NCBI RefSeq assembly: GCF_963676685.1
Contig: NC_092352.1
Span: forward strand, 22,835,117 to 22,899,116
Direction of reading: 5' to 3'
Source: Mytilus edulis
Taxonomy: Eukaryota; Mollusca; Bivalvia; Mytilida; Mytilidae
DNA: 64,000 nt
A model generated the notes under the pieces. That model saw nothing but the letters and a program-made list of their open reading frames with translations. It was not told the origin of the DNA and did no database searches. The translations under genes and the position numbers were made by a program. This document shows positions 33,362 to 43,165 of this stretch, one piece after another. Numbering within the stretch: the stretch's first letter is position 1; every line of letters begins with the position of its first letter.

Positions 33362-33625
33362 ATATAGTTATCAAAGGTACCAGGATTATAATTTAGTACG
33401 CCAGACGCGCGTTTCGTCTACATAAGACTCATCAGTGACGCTCATATCAGAATATTTATGAAGCCAAACAAGTACAAAGTTGAAGAGCATTGAGGATCCA
33501 AAATTCCAAAAAGTTGTGCCAAATACGGCTAAGGTAATCTATGCCTGGGATAAGAAAATCCTTAGTTTTTCGAAAAATTCAAAGTTTTGTAAAACAGGAA
33601 ATTTCTAAAAATGACCACATTATGT
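33362..33625 (-). repeat. Family F copy with an intact hammerhead
   Basis: The inverted copy begins at the boundary word ATAGTTATCAAAGGTACCAG and includes an intact ribozyme (33398-33441). It then has GAAGAGCATTGAGGATCC, CTAAGGTAATCTATGCCTGG and AATGACCACATTA, where it is truncated before the foldable module. There is only one ribozyme, so it is a partial unit. Confidence 0.85.
33398..33441 (-). ncRNA. Hammerhead ribozyme, type I, intact
   Basis: Read on the minus strand, GCGTCA (33441-33436) pairs with TGGCGT (33403-33398). CTGATGA is at 33435-33429, stem II GTCT...AGAC at 33428-33416, GAAA at 33415-33412 and CGCGCG at 33411-33406. UC is at 33405-33404 with cleavage after it. It matches the 20.5-kb copy base for base over the motif. 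Confidence 0.9.
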
Positions 33626-34154
33626 CGTTTTTCGTTTTTTTTTGTTATGCGGTTGTCAGTTGGTCATCGCCTTGTGCTGATTGGGAATAGACCAGCTGCC
33701 TCTCTTTTAATGATGATGAATTAGTTTCATGATTATTGGCCAAATATATTCACTCCCTGAACATCTTTTAAAATATACTTACAATCTAGACATGCTTGTT
33801 TTGTAAGTGTTAAGTCTAAAAACATATTTACGTTATACGTGTTAAGTTTTTAAGCATGTTATTTATTCACTGTACACCTTATTGGTTCAAATGCAAAACA
33901 AAGCTTTTAATAATCTTGTATCAAAACATCATTTAATTTTCCTGTTCTGTATCTTTGCTGGATAACCACTGCGTTGTATTTTTGTTTTGTTTTTGCCTTA
34001 GCATTGTAATTCGTTTGATAGCCAGTTAGATCCAAACAACCCATAATGTCTCAATATGTCATATCTATATCCGGAAAGTTATCGTTCTCATGATTTTACG
34101 GATATTTCTATACAACTTCATTGCTCGTATGGTGTTAATAAAAATAAATATTTT
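33626..34154. other. Unannotated stretch
   Basis: No gene or recognised repeat. Confidence 0.4.
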
Positions 34155-34300
34155 ACTAGGCCTTCTATAGCTGACTATGCGGTATGGGCTTTGCTCATTG
34201 TTGAAGGTCGTACGGTGACCTATAGTTGTTAATGTCTGTGTCATTTTGGTCTCTTGTGGACAGTTGTCTCATTGGCAATCATACCACATCTTTTTTTTTA
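34155..34300 (-). repeat. Family E repeat
   Basis: CTATAGCTGACTATGCGGTAT, TTGCTCATTGTTGAAGG and the terminal AGTTGTCTCATTGGCAATCA, then TACCACATCTT. This is the inverted form of the copy at 51693. Confidence 0.7.
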
Positions 34301-34742
34301 TATAAAAGTATAAAAAAGGGAATGTCATTTTGTGAATCACATGATAGGATCGTATTTCTCGATATTTGAAATTGAAATTTTGTTTAACTTTAGACACAGA
34401 CATTACTGTAATACTTCTTGTATTGACAGAATCTTAAAACATTTCTAAATTGTGTAAGAAAATAATTAAAAAGGTGGAGGACCTGGTGTGAAATTTCTAA
34501 ACACTTAAAGAAATCCTTAAGCAGCAAGTTTTAGGTTTTAACGTCTGCGAAAAACAGTTCTGTCTAAAGAAATCATTAACATAGTAATGCTCCCACTAAA
34601 TGTGTGGTTTAATCTACTCTCTTGGACCGTTATTAATTCATTTTCCTATAGTGTGCATTTGCAGGATGGACACAGGGAAGATGTGCATTTGCAACCAAGT
34701 GATATTTTGTTTTCTTTCGCAAAGGTCGTTACATGTTTAGAA

Positions 34743-34805
34743 TCTAAGGGTTTTGGGCATTACATGTTGTTTAGATTCTAAGGGTTTTGGGCATTACATG
34801 TTGTT
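34743..34805 (+). repeat. 34-bp tandem duplication
   Basis: TCTAAGGGTTTTGGGCATTA, then CATGTTGTT, occurs twice in immediate succession (34743 and 34777) with no difference over 29 bp, so the duplication is recent. Confidence 0.9.
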
Positions 34806-36673
34806 ATTCTATAAAGGATTGGGTACATAATAGAATTATATGTGCATACCACGTAAACAATTTCCTAAATATGCTTAGATTTTAGAGTATATTTTCAGTT
34901 AAAAATGTAAACGGATGATATCATTTATATAATTATATACAGTGTCAAAACTAAGGTTTGTAGTTAACATTTGATATATGTCCCAGGAAATAAATGAAAT
35001 GATTTGTGAGTTGTGGTAAAACGAAATGAAACTACAATTCTGATGTATTTTCTACATTTCATAAGCACCGTTCTGTAGAGAAAGATTGACACATGATGGT
35101 GTATGTTCTGATCAGAATGATTAAGTGCATCAGTCAATAATAAGTCTGGAAGAGTTAAACAAATGTGATCAGGCAGAAATCAAATGGTTTCGACTATAGC
35201 TATACACATAAATCATTTTAATAAACTGGACACCAAATCGCGAAATCGATGTAAAAATTGACACGAATTTGCCCTAAAGATCAAAATTCCCATCTACAAA
35301 GTCAGAGACCGGACTGATTCAATTTAGATACTGGAAGAAATGTCCCTTGGAACTCCATTATCGGGATCAATCAGCTGTATTGTAGTATTCACTACGTTAC
35401 ATCAATTTAGCCTCGTTTTGATTGATTGACAGAAACGTAATTTTCTGTGGTAACAGCGGTTAATGTGAATCATAAACAACAACTAGTTTAATTTTATGTT
35501 TTAAATTAGTTTAATTTTTCAACTTTAAATTGAAGTTTAATCAGATAAAGCTTGTGTGTGTTTGACAAGTTTTATAAATTTATACTGTTAGGCTTTAAAA
35601 TGAAAGTGTTGTATTGTTCCCCATAGACTTATCAGCCATGTCTATTGGAACGTTCGTTAAAAATATGAAGTTTTAAGTCTAAATATTTCAGTTGTCATTT
35701 ACCGGTTGCACTTCTGAAAATATAGACAATACATTTTTCATATGAACTTACTTCACAGCTAAAACTGTGTCACTTTTGCTAAAAGTTTCGTAAACAAATT
35801 ATATCCTAGAATGGAAAGTTGATATGCACTACTATCGTATTCACAGGTCAAAATATAGGGCTGTGCGGTAGATGTTCGACATTTGTATGCCCAAAACTTC
35901 TTATAGTTTAAACTTATTCTGAAATTCGTTACTATCTTTCTCTTTACTCTGAATCAGATCAGATTTTAATTTCACCGCTATCCATGTGTATTTATACTGT
36001 TAACATTTCCAAGTTTTCTCAATGCTTTATATCTGGGAACCAGTACGTAAATAAAACAAAATGTCTATGAATATTATTTATAAAAAAAGATGCGTGTTTT
36101 TGGAAATCGCTGTATTTACAAAGTGCAACCTATTACACAAGGTATAAATTGGTATAGTATTAACCGGAATCGCATGACCTTAGATGTGACCAGGTCTGTC
36201 GACAGCTTTAAAACATCTTTGGCTATGCACAAATAATCAGCCATACAATTTCAACGTCAGATTCAATAATATTTGTCAAATAAAAAACATTACAAAACAT
36301 ATAATAATTCGAGATGCCATGTTCAATAGTAGTATGTATGGTAGTGTTAAGATGTCTCTTGATGACACACAGTAACGATCAAACATTTCTTGACGAATAC
36401 CGCAGATTTTATGAAATGCCAATTTCAGTTGTTCTCACTCATGCCTTGTTTTAGTATTTTTTTTGTTTTAATATTTATGTTTTTATGAATCGCCATACAT
36501 TATAATAAGATACTATGCATGACATTTGATATCATCTGGTATGTGGAAGCGAAATAGGCCTTGTCAGTTGATATGCTGTCATTAACAAATGGAAAGTTCA
36601 CCGCAAGAAATCAGAAATCATCCGTCTGTCATAGATTATACTTTCGAATTGTCGGTTAGGTTTATATTCAAAT
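34806..36673. other. Unannotated stretch
   Basis: No gene or recognised repeat. The part at about 35220-35470 is less simple in composition and could be conserved non-coding DNA, but nothing demonstrates it. Confidence 0.4.
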
Positions 36674-36915
36674 AAAGGCAACAGTAGTATACCATTGTTC
36701 AAAAGAAGAAAACAAATCCAGGCTACAAACTTACACCGAGGGAAATACATCAACTATGAGAGGAGAACCACAAAATAACAGAACACAAAAGTGCAAACAA
36801 AAACCCCAACAGCAATGCAACATTCCTAGAAACGAACTATTAGAAAAAAACCGCCATTTTCCTGACTTGATACAGGACATTTTAAGAAAAAAAATGGTGG
36901 GTTGAACTTGGTTTC
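36674..36915 (+). repeat. Family C repeat, reference copy
   Basis: A well-preserved copy runs from AAAGGCAACAGTAGTATACC to GAAAAAAAATGGTGGGTTGA. It is used here as the uninterrupted comparison for the family C copy split by the 40.8-42.65 kb element; here the site equivalent to the insertion reads ACTTGATACAGGACAT. Confidence 0.8.
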
Positions 36916-37034
36916 AAGAAAGAAAATTTGGATATGATGCAATTATTCTTGTCTCAATAGAATCAGAAACTTTGGTTTTAACTTAAAATTGAGACTGTTT
37001 GGTCAGCACAGTGAATGTTTTTGAAGAAAGAATG

Positions 37035-37170
37035 ATAATAAATGCTCTTCAACTTCTTACTTTATTTGGATTTGAAACAGTTTTGAATCGCACATCACTC
37101 GTTAGTCTTTTTAAGACAAAAAAACGAGTCAGGCGTACACAATTATACGCCTGGTATCTTTGGTGAGCCC
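37035..37170 (+). repeat. Degenerate family F fragment
   Basis: AATGCTCTTCAACTTCTTAC is followed by a ruined hammerhead (CTCGTTAG, AAAAAAAC, CAGGCGTACA) and GGTATCTTTGGTGAG. Confidence 0.6.
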
Positions 37171-38700
37171 TTTTTTTTTTTTATAACAAAACAAATACAG
37201 GTCGTATATATTGAAAATTCAATGTCAAATCCAAATGCAAGCCGCAGTTCTCCCGAAAAACGCATTATTATCAGTAACATTTTTTTTAAAGATATGAATA
37301 TTATAAAAGATTATTATAAGATATAATTATTTCAGTACGAATATACTCTTAGACATTTAGACATACAGGTTTCAACATTTCTGTATACATTTTTTATATC
37401 GTTTTGTTCTGCCTTGTTTAACTTCTTTTGAAATAAATTATTTTGTGTCATGGTTTATAATACACAAAATAATAAGAAAATTCGTATCTCGACAGTTAAA
37501 CATTTATCAAAATGCAACAATAATTCATATTTGTAACAAAAACGTGTTAGGAATACAGAAAACAAAGAACTTAAGATTGAACTTTAGAGTCATAATTATA
37601 TTTTACTTGCAAATGGTTCAGAACATGAAAATGTTGTTGAAAATTAACAGCTTTCATGACAGTGTAAGAATGGCAGCGTTTATCAACGTCATTTCCTGCG
37701 TCCTAAGACAGACGAGAATTTCCGTAAGGTCAGTAAAAGTTGCATAAATAAACATTATCTGTCAAATAAAATCGTTGGTAGTTTTATCTGCAGAGTTGAT
37801 TTATGTAAAAGTTGCATGAGATTTACAGAATATAATAACTAATCATCGAGGATTAATTGCAGCTCTTTATAATTGCGGCTGGTGCATGATGACAAACACG
37901 GACATTTTTCAATATAAATTGTATAATCTAATACGCCGCTTAACAGAAATTAATTAATTAATTTATCGTTGTTATATTGTAAATACATATATTCAACCCG
38001 ATTTCTGTCCATTTTATCGTACACTTTTTTTCATACTTGTTTAGATATCATCCATAAAATTGAATTTATCTGACTTTGGGCTTAAGACTTTATATTTTGT
38101 TTGTTTAAAATTGATATTTTCGTTCATTTCCCAAATGATTCCGTAAGGTATGCATGGTACCACAACAACAATAGAAAATTGTACAACTGAATTAAGTTTC
38201 TGGAAGAGGCTTTTGTATGTTTTTACATTGTTTCTAGACAAGATAATATGACAAAGAGGAATTATTTATGACTAGAATACTATTATCTGTATAGACTTAA
38301 TAAAATGTAATGATTCCTTGTCATGATAGATATAATAAATTAAGTATCTGCTCCGGCCTGTCAAACTAAAGCTGAAATCAATGAGGAAAATTGACAGAAC
38401 TGTCAATATAACAATATGGGGTGAGATCATCACCATGACTTTTACAATATAAAATGTGTTAAGTATATTTACTTATGGTTTTACCTGTCAAAGGTATTCC
38501 TTTGATGTGACTGATGAGTTATATTTCGGATAATATTTACAAAATGGTATATCAAACGACTTTTTGAAGTGAGGTCAGAGAACAACTCCTTTACCATACC
38601 CTGTTACTAAGTGACGCATTCATTTTGATGTAAAGTAAATCAAGCATCGACTATAAAACAATCTTATAATCACTTTTAAAAGTTTAAAGATGTTTTTCTC
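37171..38700. other. Unannotated stretch
   Basis: No gene or recognised repeat. The 100-codon frame at 37445-37747 (+) has no signature and AT-rich codon use. Confidence 0.4.
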
Positions 38701-38711
38701 AATGTCCTCTG

Positions 38712-38747
38712 GGTGATATTTTAGGACAAATCGGATAAAATATCACC
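38712..38747. repeat. Perfect 12-bp hairpin with 12-base loop
   Basis: GGTGATATTTTA at 38712-38723 and TAAAATATCACC at 38736-38747 are exact complements around GGACAAATCGGA. No T run marks it as a terminator, and no longer precursor-like stem is visible. Confidence 0.85.
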
Positions 38748-39937
38748 TGCTCTAAAATAAAGTGATGCAAGGTTTGAAAACGGCAATTCAGTATTTTATT
38801 AGCACATAATTTCTTTTTGAAAATGCTTTGTTTTCAATTTAACCATACATATATAATAGTATATGTACTGGACTTTTTCTGATTACATGTTCTTTCACTT
38901 TACTGATTTCAAGGCACAACGATCATATGATGATGGTTGGCTCAACCTGTAAACAACATTGTATTTTAAAATATTGGAAGTTGTGATCTTAAACAAAAGA
39001 ATACAGGTTGTCAAAAACAACTGTTCCTCTTTAAATTCAATCTAATAAAATAATGTAGTTTTATAGCTAGGCTATGCATATTTATGATTTGCATGAATAG
39101 AACCATTCATATTTTCCTAAATTAATCCAAAAGTAACACGAGAAAAAGTTCATGGGCTAATCTATTGAGAACAAAAAGATTTACGAAACTTAACTCTGAG
39201 TTATAAGCTTCAGACTTTGAACAAACACACTAAATACATGGAGGGCTTAAACTTAATTGTGAGCGCTTAACCCTTTTGCTTAATTGGGACAATAGGGTTC
39301 CAGTACAACATAAGAACAAACTGTAAATATGTGTGAATGGCTTATCTTAGTTGATGGGTATGAAGCGTTCAAAACAACAAACGAAATATATTATACACCA
39401 TTCGGTGATTTACGAGCGCTCACAGATTAAGCAGCTGTAAAACATTGTTTAACCCATGGTCGAACGGTTGGTATTGTCAGGTTTAATGGATTATCCCCCT
39501 TTTTGAATACACCTTGAAGTTCAGTAAAAATTTTTTTATCAAAATACATTTGTTAACGAAAGCTTTTTCAAAGCCAATAACAAATCAAAAAAAATAAAAT
39601 GGTTCTCCCTGACTAAAGTATCAACAAGGACACATCCGACAGTCTAAGAAACACTTTAACTACTGTAAAGATAAATGATAAGTAAACAATATCGATAGTA
39701 TGTAGTATAGTAATTACTCACGACTGTATAGCAAAAAATAAACTTGTTCAAAACAAATGTTAAATTGTTACATATTTGTTTGATTTATAGTGATTTTGAT
39801 CATAACACAATAATGACAGATGTACTCCTGTTTTTGACATTTTAAACTGTTGTGTCTGTTTGTTTTATTAACACATCGTTGTCATTAAACTGGAATCTGA
39901 TGCGATTGTCATACTATTCAGAGGTTAAGCTAGCAAT
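38748..39937. other. Unannotated stretch
   Basis: No gene. A scrap of family E (CAGTACAACATAAGAACAAA) lies at 39302-39322. Confidence 0.4.
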
Positions 39938-40222
39938 ATATATATATAAAAAACAAATTATATATATATATAAATATATAAGTACGTCTGAGTCAGTGAC
40001 AACTCTACAACAGATGTATCCATCGGATCGCCATCAATGATGGTGATACATGGCTGTGTACATAATGTATATACAACTCGTCTAAACAATGTTAGATCTG
40101 TAAATTTGCTTTCGCAAATTTTTGGTTCTTCCCTCGTCGGGGTTCGAACCCATGCTACTGTGATATCGTGACACCAAATCGCCTGAACTGCAGCCGTCCC
40201 GCTAGACCACACGACCACCTGG
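39938..40222 (-). mobile_element. tRNA-headed SINE with AT-dinucleotide 3' tail
   Basis: On the minus strand the head has a Pol III A box, TGGTCTAGCGGG (40209-40198), and a B box, GGGTTCGAACC (40150-40140), at tRNA spacing. A body follows through AACCAAAAATTTGCGAAAGC and GTCACTGACTCAGACGTAC. It ends in a TA-rich repeat tract (39938-39976), a typical SINE 3' end. The head departs from a real tRNA because I see no full cloverleaf, so a functional tRNA gene is unlikely. I recall this SINE as abundant in mussels. Confidence 0.75.
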
Positions 40223-40248
40223 GCACCTGAGAGCCCAAGTGGTCGTGT
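40209..40248. repeat. Hairpin at the SINE 5' end
   Basis: ACACGACCACCTGGGC (40209-40224) and GCCCAAGTGGTCGTGT (40233-40248) are complementary except for one G-T pair, with an 8-base loop. The right arm lies outside the SINE head and may be a duplicated inverted piece of it. Confidence 0.75.
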
Positions 40249-40249
40249 G

Positions 40250-40435
40250 TAGGTTTAATCCACCATTGCCTACATAAGAAAATGCCTGTACCAAGTCAGA
40301 AATAGGACAGGTGTTGTCCATTGGATTTTGTTTTTGGGCTTTTGAATTTGCCATTGATTAGGGACTTTCCGGTTTGAACTTTCCACGGAGTTCAGTATTT
40401 TTGTCATTTTACTTATTTTTTTCTCGATTAAACAA
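40250..40435 (+). repeat. Family B 3' tail
   Basis: GTTTAATCCACCATTGCCTA, then GAAAATGCCTGTACCAAGTC, GATTAGGGACTTTCCGG and GAGTTCAGTATTTTTG. It directly abuts the SINE hairpin. Confidence 0.75.
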
Positions 40436-40759
40436 GAAAAAACGTATGCTTGCATGAAAAACGATTACACGGACCTTCCTAAGATAGGTATATAAATGTA
40501 CATAAGTTGAAGGCTACTAGTTTCTAATTCCTCGAAACAGCTTATTCGATATTCTTTGTGTTGGTATGACTTGGTTTGAAGTTTGTCTACACGCTGCATA
40601 TGTTCGCGTATCTGTGAAGAATACAACTGTGTATTTTATGTTATGGTATTTGAAGAAATATTTTAACCGAAAAATTAGCTGTTTGCAACACTTTTAAATT
40701 TTTAAACATATATATCTCATATCTCTATGTAACCACCAACACATTAAACCTGTTGAAAC
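40436..40759. other. Unannotated stretch
   Basis: No feature recognised between the family B tail and the left part of the split family C copy. Confidence 0.4.
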
Positions 40760-40798
40760 GTATTTATACCCACCACTTTTTCTTACAATGTCCTGTAC
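40760..40798 (-). repeat. Family C, part left of the insertion
   Basis: CCCACCACTTTTTCTTACAA, then TGTCCTGTAC, matches the complement of the 36.87-36.90 kb part of family C up to the point where the element at 40799 begins. It ends in TAC (40796-40798). Confidence 0.7.
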
Positions 40799-40819
40799 GT
40801 TTCACTGAAAATCTAAATT

Positions 40820-41110
40820 AGTCAATTTGACCAATTTAATTAGTCATTTTGACTGTCCTCTAGATGACAATGCACTTTAATCATTTTGACTATGCTCTTA
40901 GTCGTTTGACTAGATGGCTAGTCACATTTGACTGAGGAGGGTGGTCATTATGACTATGTTAGGAAGTCAAAATGACTATATGTCATACTCCTTATGACGA
41001 ATTGGATTGTTCAATTGACTATGCACATTTGTCAGTTTGACAATTGAATGTAGTCCATATGACTGATTGATATAGTCGGAAGTGACCATGTTGGTTAGTC
41101 AACATGATTA
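40820..41110. repeat. Left subterminal block of palindromic GTCA/TGAC motifs
   Basis: At least nine motifs occur, including AGTCATTTTGACT (40842), AATCATTTTGACT (40879), AGTCGTTTGACT (40900), AGTCACATTTGACT (40920) and GGTCATTATGACT (about 40943). AGTCAAAATGACT (40965), TGTCAGTTTGACA (about 41031) and AGTCCATATGACT (about 41051) follow. They are plausible binding sites for the mobilising transposase. Confidence 0.8.
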
Positions 41111-41701
41111 CTGTGAATAGTCACGACTGTTAGACTGTTATTTTAATTTGTGTTGTGTTTTTTGTTCTACCATTTAATTTGTGTGTGTTTCATTCCGTTT
41201 CGTTCTGTTATGGTTCATTTCTTGTTATTCTACTTTTTGTTGTTTCTCTTCCATGGGATTGACAAATACATCTGGAATATAATATCATTAAAAATACCAC
41301 AGCAGCAATACAATAACAATGACAATAGTATAAGACCACAAAGTGCTCAATGTTCAAAACCTTCCTATATCTTAAGTTTCCATGTGTAACCATTACTCAG
41401 TGACATATATTAAAGTCAAAAATCAAATAATGAAAATAAATTTATTATAAACTCATTGTTAATTTGAAGTGTTTATTTCAGATATTTTGTCGGTAACAAC
41501 TCTGCATGTGTCAGTGTGGTATTCTCTATGGTAAAAAAATCTCTCAGCTGTGTTCATACAAATAGCAATGTCTTCATTTGCTGAAAAATATAATTGTATC
41601 ATTTTAGAAGCTAAAATATAACAATAAACAAGATTAGCAGTCATGTTAAAAGTTTAAAGAAAAAACAAATTTTAAAATCTTTGATCTAGTGATTTAATCA
41701 C

Positions 41702-42316
41702 TCATCTTATACCATTAATTAGTAATGTAAGCACCGGGATCTTGACAGCCACCCATCCTATATCACAACATTGTAACATTGTAATGTAAGCACCCGGATC
41801 TTGCCAGCCACCCATTTTATACCACAACATTGTAATGTAAGAACCGGGATCTTGCCAGCCACCCATCTTATACCACAACATTGTAATGTAAGCACCGGGA
41901 TCTTGCCAGCCACCCATCTTATACCACAACATTGTGATATAAGCACCGGGATCTTGACAGCCACCCATATTATAACACAACATTGTAATATAAGCACCAG
42001 GATCTTGACAGCCACCCATCTTATAACACACCATTGTAATGTAAGCACCAGGATCTTGACAGCCACCCATCCTATATCACAGCATTGAAATGTTAGCACC
42101 AGGATCTTGACAGCCACCTTGAGTTTTTAATTCATTGTTGTGAATATCGATTGCAATATTTATTTTTAACAGTTTTTGCTCAGATGAACAAAAAATATCG
42201 CTAAATACTCTTTTCAATCGACAATACGTTGTATGTGTATCAAAATTGATATCCCGTATACATATCCCCCCCTTTTTTATTGTCGTTACGTCAACATGTG
42301 CCGATATTACTTTCAT
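41702..42316 (-). pseudogene. Possible repeat-protein frame broken by one stop (unidentified)
   Basis: On the minus strand an ATG at 42316 opens a frame of 66 non-repeat codons starting MKVISAHVDVTTIKKGG. It then enters the 51-bp array, read as a 17-residue repeat of the type GGCQDPGAYITMLWYKM. One TGA at 42079-42077 interrupts the first repeat boundary, where other units have TGT or TGG. The same frame then runs to 41702. The non-repeat lead-in argues weakly for coding. Against it, two other frames across the array are also open, and there is no recognised domain or signal. It lies inside a transposon-like element, so it could be captured or chance sequence. Confidence 0.2.
41737..42117. repeat. 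51-bp minisatellite, eight units
   Basis: The anchor GGATCTTG begins at 41737, 41796, 41847, 41898, 41949, 42000, 42051 and 42102. Spacing is 51 bp except the first interval, where an 8-bp duplication (ACATTGTA) makes it 59. Units are about 85-95% alike by eye. Because 51 is a multiple of three and the unit lacks stops in several frames, long open frames appear on both strands. Confidence 0.95.
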
Positions 42317-42504
42317 TTATACACTCCTTTTTCTTAAATTCAATTTTTGTAAGTTAGAATTAAAACAAATATACATCATACTTACTTCAAACAATTGGTT
42401 TATATGACAAAATAACAGTTTCCGTGCCTTCTGGTTTGTTTACATCTACACAATCTATGGAACAAAGGGAACGCGAAAGAGTGCGCGTGAAAACCGATAC
42501 TCTA

Positions 42505-42516
42505 CACCACGTGGTG
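42505..42516. promoter_or_regulatory. 12-bp palindrome with E-box core
   Basis: CACCACGTGGTG is a perfect palindrome centred on CACGTG, in a locally GC-richer patch (42460-42525) upstream of the minus-strand frame starting at 42316. It may be a bHLH-type site or a transposase site; neither is shown. Confidence 0.3.
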
Positions 42517-42518
42517 CT

Positions 42519-42653
42519 GTGACCACTAACATAGTCAATTGACCATGCAGGTAGTCATAATGACTTGATGGGTAGTCATATATGCTTTTGACTACCTTTC
42601 GGCTGATATTTGACTAACTGAATAGTCATCGTGACTAATTTAGATTTTCAGTG
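42519..42653. repeat. Right subterminal block and TIR
   Basis: AGTCAATTGACC, AGTCATAATGACT and the AGTCATCGTGACT overlapping the 22-bp inverted repeat mirror the left block. Confidence 0.8.
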
Positions 42654-42654
42654 T

Positions 42655-42850
42655 TACTAAGCCAGGAAAATGGCCATTGTTATATCATATTTCGTTTCTG
42701 TGCGTGTGTTACAATTTATGTTGAGTCGTAGTTCTCCTCTTATAATGATGTGTTTCCCTCAGTTTTAGTTTGTAACCCGGATTTGTTTTTTTCCTCAATT
42801 GATTTATGAATTTCGAACAGCGGTATACTACTGTTGCCCTTATTTATGTA
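42655..42850 (-). repeat. Family C, part right of the insertion
   Basis: TACTAAGCCAGGAAAATGGC continues the family C order exactly where the left part stopped, then GTTTCCCTCAGTTTTAG, ATTGATTTATGAATTTCG and CAGCGGTATACTACTGTTGC. Together with 40760-40798 it forms one family C copy. Confidence 0.8.
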
Positions 42851-43020
42851 GTTAGAATCCGTCTGATATTCACAAACAAATTTGAAGCGTTTCAGTTCAA
42901 GAACCTCATTCATTAACTTTAACAAACTAATAAACATTTTAAAACAAAATAGCAAAAGAAAAGATATCGTGAATATCATTGTCGATAGTTGCCTGTTTGA
43001 GTATTGTTATAATATATTCA

Positions 43021-43165
43021 TAGAAATCCATGCCTGTACCAAATCAGGAATACGATAGTTGTTTTCAAATTGTTCCGTTTATTGATAACGTTTGATTTTG
43101 TTAGTTTTAAGAACTTCCCCTTTTTGAATTGACCTTCGAGATGCATATGTTTGTTATATTTTAAT
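43021..43165 (+). repeat. Family B 3' tail, diverged
   Basis: GAAATCCATGCCTGTACCAA, CGATAGTTGTTTTCAAATT and TTTGAATTGACCTTCGAG in family order. Confidence 0.55.

Larger units (their letters stand above)
40799..42654. mobile_element. 1.86-kb non-autonomous TIR element, CACTA-like features
   Basis: A perfect 22-bp inverted repeat beginning CACTGAAAATCTAAATTAG lies at 40803-40824 and 42632-42653. The element interrupts a family C repeat. TAC occurs on both sides (40796-40798 and 42655-42657), and one TAC restores the uninterrupted family C order, so a 3-bp target duplication is likely. Both ends carry many short palindromic motifs of the form AGTCA-N-TGACT. CACTG termini, a 3-bp duplication and dense subterminal repeats are typical of CACTA/EnSpm transposons, but no transposase is encoded. 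The outermost bases (GTTT left, T right) are not symmetric, so the exact ends are open by a few bases. Confidence 0.75.

Noticed and set aside
38712-38747. Bacterial-type terminator or microRNA precursor
   Set aside because: The organism is eukaryotic, no T run follows the hairpin, and a 12-bp stem is too short for a microRNA precursor.
40131-40222. tRNA gene on the minus strand
   Set aside because: A and B boxes are present, but I could not fold a full cloverleaf, and the sequence continues into a SINE body with a TA tail.
41801-42088. Plus-strand frame and a second minus-strand frame through the 51-bp array
   Set aside because: A repeat unit divisible by three and without stops keeps several frames open automatically. 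No lead-in sequence supports these two.
41737-42117. CRISPR-like appearance of regularly spaced repeats
   Set aside because: The units are directly adjacent 51-bp copies without unique spacers, in a eukaryotic context. It is a minisatellite.
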